A stretch of DNA of 21,577 nucleotides, taken from contig DAOWCC010000014.1 in assembly GCA_030639665.1 (NCBI GenBank), positions 1 to 21,577 on the forward strand, read 5' to 3'. Positions 1 through 7,184 of this stretch are shown in pieces (positions within the stretch are counted from its first letter, which is position 1; the number at the start of each line of letters is the position of its first letter). The stretch comes from Elusimicrobiota bacterium (GTDB taxonomy: Bacteria > Elusimicrobiota > Elusimicrobia > Elusimicrobiales > UBA9959). Under the pieces are notes generated by a model that saw nothing but the letters and a program-made list of their open reading frames with translations, did not search any database and had not been told where the DNA came from. Both the position numbers and the translations under genes were made by a program.

Positions 1-169
1 CATTTTTATTGCTCGAAACAAGCAATACAATTTTGCCATTAATTTGTTTTACTTTAATCGCGTCCGCCAAAGCCTGAAAGTTAGTTCCCTCGCCCGAAGC
101 GAATACCGCTATATTTTTCACTTGAACACTGCTGGGTGTCCCTAGCGTTCCTTTGTTAGCACAGTCCAC
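1..169 (-). CDS. purN: Phosphoribosylglycinamide formyltransferase, N-terminal part (cut by window edge)
   Basis: PurN transfers a formyl group from 10-formyl-THF to GAR, the third step of de novo purine synthesis, in the cytoplasm. Only the N-terminus is present. From the GTG at 121 it reads (M)KNIAVFASGEGTNFQALAD and continues to INGKIVLLVSSNKN, matching the family opening (IAVLxSGxGTNxQ) with Glu in place of the usual second Ser. The canonical start would be the GTG at 121, but it has no clear Shine-Dalgarno. The frame is open upstream to a GTG at 169 inside the end of a repeat element, preceded by AGGTGGTAGA, which would add 16 residues. I chose 169 because four other genes here use the same repeat-borne GTG. 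The gene follows the beta-lactamase-like gene in the same direction and is probably the last purine gene of the operon seen here. Confidence 0.8.
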   Translation of the reverse strand, partial: MDCANKGTLGTPSSVQVKNIAVFASGEGTNFQALADAIKVKQINGKIVLLVSSNKN

Positions 170-284
170 TCTACCACCTGCTTGTTCCGCATCGCGGAAC
201 GATTGTAGTTTAAATTATTTTTTTTATACATTTATACAATCCCTCATTAGACACACCTTTGGTGTAAGTAGGTGGTAGGGTCAT
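167..284 (-). repeat. Start-codon-associated inverted-end element, copy 1 (degenerate)
   Basis: On the minus strand it starts ATGACCCTACCACCT (284 downward) and ends AGGTGGTAGAGTGG (to 167), so the right end differs from the other copies (GAGTGG instead of GGGTGA). Inside are a hairpin ACACCAAAGGTGT and a second hairpin TTCCGC-gat-GCGGAA. A micro-ORF starts at the left ATG (284) with SD-like AGGA 7 nt upstream. It runs MTLPPTYTKGVSNEG and stops at 210, because a run of 8 A's shifts the frame. The downstream half, in the neighbouring frame from the ATG at 231, reads NNLNYNRSAMRNKQVVE, matching the copy at 18486-18611. It separates the beta-lactamase-like gene (stop 1 nt away) from purN. Confidence 0.85.
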
Positions 285-285
285 T

Positions 286-1608
286 TTACTTTCCTATAAA
301 ATTTATCGCCGACTGCATTATTTCAAAAAACTTCTTGCTCTCTAAAGTTTCCTTTTCATCATTCCATGAAGCGCTTAGGCAATACCAATCATCTTTCTTT
401 GTTTTCAGAAGCCATGTCATATTTAAAACTCCCGCTTCCGAGCCGCCTTTATAACCGGCATAATCAAATTTATCTTTGGATATATTTAGGCCGGGATTTA
501 TGCCCATTATGCCGAACGCCGTATCATCTTTTTTCTTACGGAAATAATCCATTAGATTACAAAGATCCCGCGGACTTGCCGGCCACTCTATTTTATTTAT
601 TTCAACCGGCTTATGATTAACGGAATACAAATTCAAAGGAATCTTCGGCAACTCTTCATCCAAAATTCTATAGCGTTCTTCAATATCGGCATTCAAATAT
701 CGTTGGGCCGCTTGGGTTGAACTTTTAAGCTTAAACAGCTCCGAGGTTTTAAGAAAAGGCTTTAAAAGCTTGGGTTTCGCGTGGCCGAGCTTTTCAAGAC
801 TCCTTTCTATTTTAGCTCGGCCTACATAATCAATTATATTGTCGGTTGCGGTATTATCGCTTTCAGATATCATTCTGACGGCAAGACTATAAAGCGTAAG
901 TTTAGAACCTATCGGCCAATTTTGTAATTGCCCGCTTGGCAATGATTTGCTCTCTTCCTTAAGAGAAATAACTTTTTTCCACGAATACTTTTTTTCAACC
1001 AATGCCGCGAGCGTATAAAGTTTAAATGTCGAGCCGATAGCAAAAACTTGCGTCCCGTTTAAGGTTCCGATTTCAGCTGACTCAGCACCCAATTTTTTAA
1101 GCATAAAACCGACTCTGCCGGGCAATTTCTCAAGCCTTGATTTAATATCTTCAATACCAACCGTCTTTTTATAAGGCAGTTTAAAAAAAAGTCCAACTAT
1201 TTTGCCTTTTTCAGGCTCTACGGTTATGGATGTGGGAATTAAATATTTCTTATCGGTATAAAGAATAAATTCAGCGGAGGTATCGCTTTTTATTGTTACA
1301 AACTTCACCTTAACAACTTTGCCGTGCATTTCATAAAGACTTTGCAGAATATGCCGGATTTTTTTATAGGCCAAGGCTTTAAAAAAAGAGCGATGAAAAG
1401 CATTAAGAAGCTTTCTGGGATTTTCATTTATTCTGGAGCCAACGCGCCATGCGGCTTTCAATAATTTTTTTCGCGCTTTGGGATTTATCTTTCGAGAGGC
1501 AACCGTTTGCGTTTTAACGGTTTCTTTTTTGATATCTTCAACACAAAAGCCCGAAGAAACCATTGAGAAAATTAACATTATCAAAAATACGCCTTTAAAT
1601 ACATTCAT
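286..1608 (-). CDS. Secreted class A beta-lactamase-like serine hydrolase
   Basis: A 440-residue protein with a signal peptide (hydrophobic residues about 6-22, cleavage probably near FCVED), so it is probably exported. Residues about 45-150 form an N-terminal helper domain. The rest is a serine beta-lactamase/transpeptidase fold with STFK (Ser193, Lys196), SDN (250-252) and KGG (387-389). These are the three active-site motifs of class A enzymes, with the KTG box as KGG. I see no clear Glu166-type omega-loop motif, so lactam hydrolysis is uncertain; an esterase or cell-wall role is equally likely. SD GGGAG lies 6-7 nt before the ATG. It sits between purM and purN, co-directional, with no evident link to purines. 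Family placement is firm, substrate unknown. Confidence 0.8.
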   Translation of the reverse strand: MNVFKGVFLIMLIFSMVSSGFCVEDIKKETVKTQTVASRKINPKARKKLLKAAWRVGSRINENPRKLLNAFHRSFFKALAYKKIRHILQSLYEMHGKVVKVKFVTIKSDTSAEFILYTDKKYLIPTSITVEPEKGKIVGLFFKLPYKKTVGIEDIKSRLEKLPGRVGFMLKKLGAESAEIGTLNGTQVFAIGSTFKLYTLAALVEKKYSWKKVISLKEESKSLPSGQLQNWPIGSKLTLYSLAVRMISESDNTATDNIIDYVGRAKIERSLEKLGHAKPKLLKPFLKTSELFKLKSSTQAAQRYLNADIEERYRILDEELPKIPLNLYSVNHKPVEINKIEWPASPRDLCNLMDYFRKKKDDTAFGIMGINPGLNISKDKFDYAGYKGGSEAGVLNMTWLLKTKKDDWYCLSASWNDEKETLESKKFFEIMQSAINFIGK

Positions 1609-1691
1609 TTAATTCTCCCTTACCCCGAGAGCCCTAGGAGTCTATTTTTTTCTTTACTACTCTCCGCTCTCTGATTTCTACTCTCTGTTTT

Positions 1692-2657
1692 CTACTTTAC
1701 CATGACACTTTTTTTGCCTTTTTTTATTTCGCCGATGACAATAGCTTCTTTAAGAGTTTTAAGAGCAAGCGCGGCATCTTTCTTTTTAACAACGGCAATC
1801 ATGCCGATACCCATATTAAAAGTCTTCCACATCTCCTTATCGGGAACATGTCCGAGCTTTTGAATTTCCTTCATTATGGAGGGAACTTTCCATTTCTTTT
1901 CATAGACAAGAGCCTGAATATTTTTTGGCAATATCCTAATAAGATTTCCCTCTATGCCGCCGCCGGTTATATGCGCGAGACCCAGTATACCGCCGGTTTT
2001 TTTCAAGGCGGTTTTTAATTTCTTAATATCTTTAACATAAATTTTTGTGGGAGTTAAAAGTTTCGACGCGTATTTTTTCAGCATCTTCTTGTCTTCAAGA
2101 ACTTTTCTTACAAGAGAAAAACCGTTTGAATGAAACCCCGTGGATTTTAAGCCAATCAAAACATCTCCCGCTTTTATCTTTGAGCCGTTTATAATATCCG
2201 AATTATCAACTATGCCGACTGAAAAACCCGCCAAATCATATTCTCCGTCCTTATAGAAACCCGGCATTTCAGCTGTCTCTCCGCCCAATAAAACGGATTC
2301 TGCCCTCTTGCATCCTTCAAGAATGCCTTTCATTACTTGCTTGGATCTTGCCAAATTCAATTTTCCAATGGCATAATAATCCAAAAATAAAAGAGGCCGC
2401 GCCCCGCAGACAATAATATCGTTTACGCACATGGCAACCAAATCAATGCCTATGGTGTCATGCTTATTCAGCATAAAGGCAAGCTTAAGCTTCGTTCCCA
2501 CTCCGTCGGTTGAAGCGACAATGCTATTCTTATTTCCCGATTCTTTAAGGGGTAAAATTCCCGCGAATCCTCCTATGGCCTTGGATTTTTTCTCAAGAAA
2601 TTTAGTGAATTTATCCGCCAACTTAATATTAACGCCGGCTTTTTTATAAGTAGACAT
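1692..2657 (-). CDS. purM: Phosphoribosylformylglycinamidine cyclo-ligase (AIR synthetase)
   Basis: PurM closes the imidazole ring: FGAM + ATP gives AIR, the fifth step of purine synthesis. The 321-residue protein starts YKKAGVNIKLADKF as in the family. It shows VASTDGVGTKLKLA (ATP/phosphate binding), MCVNDIIVCGARPLLFLDYY, the signature GGETAEMPGFY and GLKSTGFHSNGFSLVR, then ITGGGIEGNLIRILP and a C-terminal FNMGIGM, all in the expected order. Length is slightly under the usual ~340. SD AGAGGA lies 5 nt before the ATG. It follows purE after a 34-nt gap and belongs to the same transcription unit. Confidence 0.97.
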   Translation of the reverse strand: MSTYKKAGVNIKLADKFTKFLEKKSKAIGGFAGILPLKESGNKNSIVASTDGVGTKLKLAFMLNKHDTIGIDLVAMCVNDIIVCGARPLLFLDYYAIGKLNLARSKQVMKGILEGCKRAESVLLGGETAEMPGFYKDGEYDLAGFSVGIVDNSDIINGSKIKAGDVLIGLKSTGFHSNGFSLVRKVLEDKKMLKKYASKLLTPTKIYVKDIKKLKTALKKTGGILGLAHITGGGIEGNLIRILPKNIQALVYEKKWKVPSIMKEIQKLGHVPDKEMWKTFNMGIGMIAVVKKKDAALALKTLKEAIVIGEIKKGKKSVMVK

Positions 2658-2691
2658 TTATTCCTCTCTTAGGTTCTGTGACATAATTATT

Positions 2692-3165
2692 TTATTTGTT
2701 TAGTTTTCTCGCCTTCATTTCAATCTGAGCTTTTCTATTTCTCAGAACCTTTAATAGCTTATCATCTCCCACGGCAATTATCTGAGCCGCAAGTATCGCG
2801 GCATTCATCGCATTATCAATGGCGACAGTCGCCACGGGAACTTCTTTTGGCATTTGAACGGTTGCAAGCAAAGAATCCAAACCGTTTAATGTGGCGCATA
2901 AAGGCACGCCTATTACCGGACGAGCCGTATGGCTCGCTATCACTCCGCCCAAATGAGCCGCCATGCCAGCTCCCGCTATAAATACTTTAACCCCCGCTTC
3001 CTCACAAGATTGAATATGCTCTTTTAACACTCCCGGCGCTCTATGAGCGGAGATAACTGAAACCTTATGCGCTATCTTAAATTCCTTAAGCATTTTGGAA
3101 GCTTTATCCATTTTAGACATATCGCTTTCGCTTCCCATTATAATGGCAACATCAATTTTTTTCAT
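2692..3165 (-). CDS. purE: N5-carboxyaminoimidazole ribonucleotide mutase (class I PurE)
   Basis: PurE moves the carboxyl group of N5-CAIR to give CAIR, the sixth step. The 157-residue protein has the class I pattern: MGSESDMSKM (Ser12, Asp15), SAHRAPG with catalytic His41, AGAGMAAHLGGVIAS, PVIGVPL and the loop GLDSLLATVQMPKEVPVATV. Partner PurK is not in the window; it may lie elsewhere, or the step may depend on high CO2. SD AAGGAG is 7 nt before the ATG. Its 5' end faces scpB across about 100 bp, so the purE-purM-hydrolase-purN stretch probably has its own promoter here, separate from the purF-purD transcript, which is interrupted by the oppositely directed scpB. Confidence 0.97.
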   Translation of the reverse strand: MKKIDVAIIMGSESDMSKMDKASKMLKEFKIAHKVSVISAHRAPGVLKEHIQSCEEAGVKVFIAGAGMAAHLGGVIASHTARPVIGVPLCATLNGLDSLLATVQMPKEVPVATVAIDNAMNAAILAAQIIAVGDDKLLKVLRNRKAQIEMKARKLNK

Positions 3166-3266
3166 GCAATCTCCTTCCGGTTATTTTGTAATGAGTAAAA
3201 AATAAATATAATGAAATTATACAATTTGACGATACCTATAAAAACCTTTTAAAACCGGAGATTAAA
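3166..3266. promoter_or_regulatory. Divergent purE/scpB intergenic region with possible promoters
   Basis: The A+T-rich spacer between divergent purE and scpB must hold both 5' signals. For purE the minus strand has a perfect TATAAT (3221 down to 3216) with no good -35. For scpB the plus strand has TTGACG (3226-3231) with a weak TTAAAA 17 nt on (3249-3254), then SD GGAG at 3257-3260. The -10/-35 calls are by eye and weak. I see no purine riboswitch or PurR-like palindrome here. Confidence 0.3.
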
Positions 3267-4046
3267 ATGCCCCTTATAATCAAAGATATAAAAAACAGAG
3301 TAGCCACCTTAACCTTAAACAATGCCGCCAAAAAAAACGCTCTTAGCTTTGAACTCTGCGATGAATTAATAGACATCCTAAAAACTTTAAAACGAGACAA
3401 AATTCCGGTTATAATAATTCGCGCGGAAGAAAACACCAAAACATGGTCATCCGGCCATGATATAAGCCAATTGCCCAAAGTAACCCATGAACCTCTGGCC
3501 TATGACAGCCCAATGGAAAAACTATTAAGAAGTATTCAAGAATATCCCGGAGTTGTAATATCCATGGTGCAAGGCGGAGTATGGGGCGGAGCTTGCGACT
3601 TGGTAATAACCTGCGATTTAACTATCGGCGATCATACTTCAACATTCGCCATCACCCCCGTCAGAATAGGTCTGCCTTATAATGCTTCGGGCATAATGCA
3701 CTTTATAAACCGCGTTGGGTTGAATATAGCGAAAGAAATGTTTTTCACGGCCAAACCCTGCAATGCCGAAAGAGCCTTCCACTTTGGAATTTTAAATCAT
3801 CTCATAGCGCATGATAAATTGGAAAGTTTTACTATAGACATCGCCCGAACAATAGCTGAAAATTCCCCCTTGGCCATCGCGGTTATAAAAGAACAATTCA
3901 GAATACTTTCCGAAGCTCATCCCATAAGGCCGGAAGCCTTTGAAAGAATACAAGCCCTTCGCAGGGAAGTCTATAACAGCCATGATTATGGCGAAGGAAT
4001 AAAAGCCTTTTTTGAAAAAAGAAAACCAAACTTCAAAGGGGAATAA
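3267..4046 (+). CDS. scpB: Methylmalonyl-CoA decarboxylase (crotonase superfamily)
   Basis: A 259-residue crotonase-fold enzyme much closer to E. coli ScpB/YgfG than to ordinary enoyl-CoA hydratases. Shared features are SSGHDISQLP (His in the GHDI motif), a PLAYDSPM segment, SMVQGGVWGGACDLVI (oxyanion-hole glycines), STFAITPVRIGLPYN (with the ScpB-type PYN tyrosine), NSPLAIAVIKEQ and the long C-terminal signature FERIQALRREVYNSHDYGEG followed by FEKRKPNF. ScpB decarboxylates (R)-methylmalonyl-CoA to propionyl-CoA in the cytoplasm. No mutase or CoA-transferase partner (ScpA, ScpC) lies nearby. It is the only complete gene on the plus strand, is convergent with purD (3 nt between stops) and divergent from purE. 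SD GGAG precedes the ATG. Function by homology is fairly sure; pathway context is missing. Confidence 0.85.
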   Translation: MPLIIKDIKNRVATLTLNNAAKKNALSFELCDELIDILKTLKRDKIPVIIIRAEENTKTWSSGHDISQLPKVTHEPLAYDSPMEKLLRSIQEYPGVVISMVQGGVWGGACDLVITCDLTIGDHTSTFAITPVRIGLPYNASGIMHFINRVGLNIAKEMFFTAKPCNAERAFHFGILNHLIAHDKLESFTIDIARTIAENSPLAIAVIKEQFRILSEAHPIRPEAFERIQALRREVYNSHDYGEGIKAFFEKRKPNFKGE

Positions 4047-4049
4047 TTG

Positions 4050-5303
4050 TCAAAGACCTATATCTTTTCTGTAATGCATGCCGTCAAATGAAATATTGGA
4101 AATTGAAAAATAAACTTTATCTCTGGCCTCTTCAATATTGGTCGCCATAGCGGCTATATTTAATACTCTGCCGCCGTTCGTAAGCCATGTGTCTCCGTCT
4201 TTCCTTGTGCCGGAATGAAAAATCATTATTTCCTCGGAATTAATAAAGTTTTCAAGACCTTTTAGTTCTTTGCCTTTCTCGGGATTTTCGGGATAGCCTC
4301 CTGAACTTAAAACAACGCTCACGCAAGAGCCGGATTTAATTGAGAGTTTTTTCCCGCCAATTTTTCCGTCAATCGCGGCAATAATTATTTCAAGTAAGTC
4401 TTCATTTATAAGAGGAATAACCGCCTGCGCTTCAGGATCGCCAAAACGGACATTAAATTCCAAAACTTTCGGCCCGCCTTTCGTAAACATCAGGCCGACA
4501 TAAATTATGCCGCAATAAGAAATGTTTTCTTTCTTAAGCCCTTCAATAAATCTTTCAAGGATTTCTTTTTTTATTATGGAGATAGTATCATCATCAAGAT
4601 TAACGGGGCAGACCGCGCCCATGCCGCCGGTATTTGGCCCTTCATTATTATCCATAAGCCTTTTATGATCGCGCGAAACGGGTAAAATCAAAAAATCTTT
4701 GCCGTCAACAAAAGCCATAATGGAGGCTTCATCGCCAATTAAAAATTCTTCGGCAATTATTCTTGAACCCGAAGCGCCGAATATTTTTTTATCCATAAAA
4801 TCCGATAAAGCCATAAGAGATTCGCTTTCTTCAAAACATATTCTAACGCCTTTACCCGCGCATAAGCCATCGGCTTTAATTACCAAAGGATGCTTCATAT
4901 TTTTAATTTCTTCTTTGGCTTTTTCATAATCGGTTAAAACCTTAAAATCCGCCGTAGGAATTTCATTTTTTTTCATAAATTCTTTGGCATATTCTTTCGA
5001 AGCTTCAAGCTTGGCTCCCGCGGCTTCCGGCCCAAAAACTTTTACCCCTTTAGCGACAAGAAAATCCTGCAAACCGCCCGCGAGCGGAGCTTCCGGGCCG
5101 ACAATAACAATATCTATTTTCTTGTCCTCGCAAAATTTAAAAATGCCTTCAAAATCATCCATGGCAATATCCGCGCATTGGGCAATTTCACTTATGGCGG
5201 GGGAACCCGGCAAAGCATAAAGCGAGTCGAGAAGAGGACTTTGTTTAATTTTCCAGCAGAGAACATGCTCCCTGCCGCCTGAACCGATTATTAAAACATT
5301 CAC
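4050..5303 (-). CDS. purD: Phosphoribosylamine-glycine ligase (GAR synthetase)
   Basis: PurD joins 5-phosphoribosylamine and glycine with ATP to form GAR, the second step. The 417-residue ATP-grasp protein has MNVLIIGSGGREHVLCWK at the N-terminus, VGPEAPLAGGLQDFL, the ATP-grasp core HPLVIKADGLCAGKGVRI, EEFLIGDEASIMAFVDG, NEGPNTGGMGAVCPV, metal-binding LEFNVRFGDPEAQ and the C-terminal SGGYPENPEKGK. The start is a GTG, exactly where homologues begin, and it belongs to the end of a repeat element that also supplies AGGAGG 7 nt upstream. The upstream micro-ORF stops at TGA overlapping this GTG (GTGA), so translation is probably coupled. It lies downstream of purF. Confidence 0.97.
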   Translation of the reverse strand: MNVLIIGSGGREHVLCWKIKQSPLLDSLYALPGSPAISEIAQCADIAMDDFEGIFKFCEDKKIDIVIVGPEAPLAGGLQDFLVAKGVKVFGPEAAGAKLEASKEYAKEFMKKNEIPTADFKVLTDYEKAKEEIKNMKHPLVIKADGLCAGKGVRICFEESESLMALSDFMDKKIFGASGSRIIAEEFLIGDEASIMAFVDGKDFLILPVSRDHKRLMDNNEGPNTGGMGAVCPVNLDDDTISIIKKEILERFIEGLKKENISYCGIIYVGLMFTKGGPKVLEFNVRFGDPEAQAVIPLINEDLLEIIIAAIDGKIGGKKLSIKSGSCVSVVLSSGGYPENPEKGKELKGLENFINSEEIMIFHSGTRKDGDTWLTNGGRVLNIAAMATNIEEARDKVYFSISNISFDGMHYRKDIGL

Positions 5304-5395
5304 CCTACCACCTCCTTTCCCGCATAGCGGGACATAGTGGAATCTATCTGTATTTTAAAATTGCCTTTTCGGCAATAAGAAGGTGGTAGGGTCAT
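5300..5395 (-). repeat. Start-codon-associated inverted-end element, copy 2 (before purD)
   Basis: Minus-strand ends are ATGACCCTACCACC (from 5395) and GGTGGTAGGGTGA (to 5300), giving near-perfect inverted ends flanked by direct TGA triplets. Internal hairpins are TTGCCGAAAAGGCAA and CCCGC-tat-GCGGG. The left ATG has AAGGA 7 nt upstream, which looks like the original purD ribosome site. The right end carries AGGAGG plus GTG and starts purD. Confidence 0.9.
5300..5395 (-). CDS. Micro-ORF inside repeat element, 31 residues, overlapping purD start
   Basis: This frame runs the full length of the element: MTLPPSYCRKGNFK, then IQIDSTMSRYAGKEVVG and TGA, which overlaps the purD GTG as GTGA. It opens with MTLPP like the copies at 10455-10517 and 18486-18611, and ends KEVVG like the latter. 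An SD-like AAGGA precedes the ATG. It could be a translated leader coupled to purD, or merely a frame left by insertion. Its product is not recognised; the shared ends are partly forced by the shared inverted repeats. Confidence 0.4.
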   Translation of the reverse strand: MTLPPSYCRKGNFKIQIDSTMSRYAGKEVVG

Positions 5396-5432
5396 ATTAT
5401 TTCCTTATCTGTTGTTTTCTGTTCTCTAATTA

Positions 5433-6809
5433 CTATTTGTCATTTACTGTTTTTGTTTGCAATTTACTGACTTTTGTAGGATACTTTCCGGTAAAGCAAG
5501 CCGTGCAAAAATCTTTATCTTTTCCATAACCGCAGGCTTTAATAAGATTTTCAAGGCTTAAATAATGAAGCGCGTCCGCGTTTATAAATTTCCTGATACC
5601 TTCAATTTTAAGTTTAGTGGCTATCAACTCTTTTCTCGTCGGTGTGTCTATGCCATAATAACAGGAATTTGTTATTGGCGGAGAGCCTATCAGCATTATG
5701 ATTTTCTTGGCGCCGGCTTTTTTTAAATTTCCAATTATCTTCTTTGAGGTTGTGCCTCTGACCAGAGAATCATCTATTAAAATTATGGTTTTGCCTTTTA
5801 TGGCATCTCTTATGGGAGCGAGTTTTAAATGAGCCGTAAACTCCCTGAGCTTCTGATCCGGCTGAATAAAAGATCTGCCGGTATAACGGTTTCTCATAAA
5901 AACGGTTTTATAAGGCAAGCCGGATTCCTCTGAAAAACCCAAAGCATAAGCCGTCCCCGAATCGGGAACGCCGCTCACAATATCCGCTTTCACATTTTTT
6001 ATTTCCTTAGCCAATAGCCTTCCGATATCGTATCTGGCCGACTGAACGGTTCTGCCTGAAAAAACAGAATCGGGGCGCGCGAAATAAACCTGTTCAAATA
6101 CGCATCTCGCGGTTTCTTTAGCTTTGGCGAATTTCTTAAATTTTATTTTTCCTTTTTCTATCACCACTATTTCACCGGGCTCCACTTCTCTGACAACTTT
6201 TCCGCCGACAACTTCTATGGCGCAAGTCTCGGAAGATAAAATATAAGATTTGCCGAGTTTTCCAAGAAAGAGAGTCCTTATGCCATTAGGGTCTCTCGCT
6301 CCTATCAGTTTGCCGGGAGCTAAAAACAAAAAGGAATAAGCGCCTTCAAGTTTATGTAAATTATCGGCAATGGTATCTTCAATGGTTCTGCCGTGATATT
6401 TAGCCATCAAGTGAATGATAACTTCACTGTCGGTGCTTGTTTGAAAGATTGCGCCTTGTTTTTGAAGTTTGGCGCGCAAAGCATCGGCATTGGTAAGATT
6501 GCCATTATGAGCTATGGCGGTTTGGCCTAAATAGGAATTAAAAAACAAAGGCTGGGCATTATTAACATTGCTTGAGCCGGTGGTTGAATAACGCACATGT
6601 CCAATAGCGCTTGAGCCCCGAAATGATTGGAACATATCATTTGAAAAAACCTCGCTCACAAGGCCCATGCCATTATAATATTGTATGCCGTTCTTGGAAT
6701 CAATGGCCATGCCGGCTGATTCCTGCCCCCTATGCTGGAGCGTAAAAAGCCCGACATAAGTTAATTTTGAAGAGTCTTTATTATCCGATATTCCAAATAT
6801 TCCACACAT
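5433..6809 (-). CDS. purF: Amidophosphoribosyltransferase
   Basis: PurF commits PRPP to purine synthesis, using glutamine to make phosphoribosylamine. The 458-residue protein begins MCGIFGI with nucleophile Cys2 directly after Met, so no propeptide is removed. The N-terminal Ntn glutaminase (about 1-230) has LQHRGQESAGMAI, AIGHVRYSTTG, AHNGNLTN and FQTSTDSEVI. The phosphoribosyltransferase half has the PRPP loop TIILIDDSLVRGTTSKK. All four cysteines of the 4Fe-4S type (B. subtilis-like) are visible, in ARCVFEQVYF, TNSCYYGIDTPT and FCTACFTGKYP, so it is probably an oxygen-sensitive Fe-S enzyme. GGAGG is 9 nt before the ATG but embedded in a hairpin. purD follows after an inserted repeat element. 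Confidence 0.97.
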   Translation of the reverse strand: MCGIFGISDNKDSSKLTYVGLFTLQHRGQESAGMAIDSKNGIQYYNGMGLVSEVFSNDMFQSFRGSSAIGHVRYSTTGSSNVNNAQPLFFNSYLGQTAIAHNGNLTNADALRAKLQKQGAIFQTSTDSEVIIHLMAKYHGRTIEDTIADNLHKLEGAYSFLFLAPGKLIGARDPNGIRTLFLGKLGKSYILSSETCAIEVVGGKVVREVEPGEIVVIEKGKIKFKKFAKAKETARCVFEQVYFARPDSVFSGRTVQSARYDIGRLLAKEIKNVKADIVSGVPDSGTAYALGFSEESGLPYKTVFMRNRYTGRSFIQPDQKLREFTAHLKLAPIRDAIKGKTIILIDDSLVRGTTSKKIIGNLKKAGAKKIIMLIGSPPITNSCYYGIDTPTRKELIATKLKIEGIRKFINADALHYLSLENLIKACGYGKDKDFCTACFTGKYPTKVSKLQTKTVNDK

Positions 6810-6834
6810 AATTTTTTACCTCCGGTAAAAAATT
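6810..6834 (-). promoter_or_regulatory. purF: 11-bp hairpin containing the purF ribosome binding site
   Basis: The 25 bases directly before the purF ATG form a perfect inverted repeat on the transcript: AATTTTTTACC, loop GGA, GGTAAAAAATT. The only good SD (GGAGG, 6823 to 6819) lies across loop and stem, and the stem ends against the ATG. In RNA this could limit ribosome access to purF, the committed step. There is no U-run on the transcript's 3' side, so it is not a terminator for an upstream gene. The role is inferred. Confidence 0.55.
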
Positions 6835-7184
6835 GTCACCAGTCTCAGATTACAAGTCACCAGTAACAAAAAAATAAAATTAACAAAATGTTTGCAAAAT
6901 AGTTTTCCGCCATTACTTCCTTAGTGAACAAGTCACAAGTAACAACAACTACAAAATAATTTTTTATTTTATGGGGTCCTGTCAGCAAGTTTCCCATCAG
7001 GGACGGGGTCTCCTAGCGGTCGCCCCTCTGCATCTCGTTCTCCCATAAGTCCAAGTCGAACTCCGAACAGCCCTGCTTGGAAAATCTTGCTGCCACCCCT
7101 TTACTCATGTTTACTTTTTACTAATAAATATCCACTCCCTTCTCTTATACTACCTGTATTACCCGCCCTTTTCTCACTATCTAA
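6835..7184. other. 350-bp gene-free gap between the accessory membrane gene and purF
   Basis: No supported gene. It holds two near-copies of an 18-20-bp phrase (around 6852-6870 and 6929-6947, reading ACAAGTCACCAGTAACAA and ACAAGTCACAAGTAACAA), A/T-rich filler, and the GC-rich foldable island at 6973-7099 listed separately. No clear terminator of the accessory pair and no convincing purF promoter were found by eye. Confidence 0.5.
6973..7099. other. GC-rich foldable island, candidate noncoding RNA or mobile repeat
   Basis: About 127 bp, much richer in G+C than its flanks, with complementary ends. GGGGT (6973-6977) pairs with ACCCC (7095-7099), CAGCAAG (6983-6989) with CTTGCTG (7086-7092), and TTTCC (6990-6994) with GGAAA (7079-7083). 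Inside are short hairpins (TCCC-atca-GGGA; GGGG...CCCC; TCCAAG...CTTGGA). The strand is undetermined. It is not a tRNA, and I do not recognise it as SRP RNA or 6S RNA. A 32-residue frame on the minus strand (ATG at 7108) exists but looks incidental. Confidence 0.4.

Noticed and set aside
6973..7099. Possible 5S rRNA or SRP RNA (about 127 nt, GAACTCCGAA resembling the 5S CCGAACTC segment)
   Set aside because: The order of conserved 5S segments is wrong and the SRP GGAA-loop motif is absent. Only the fold is supported.
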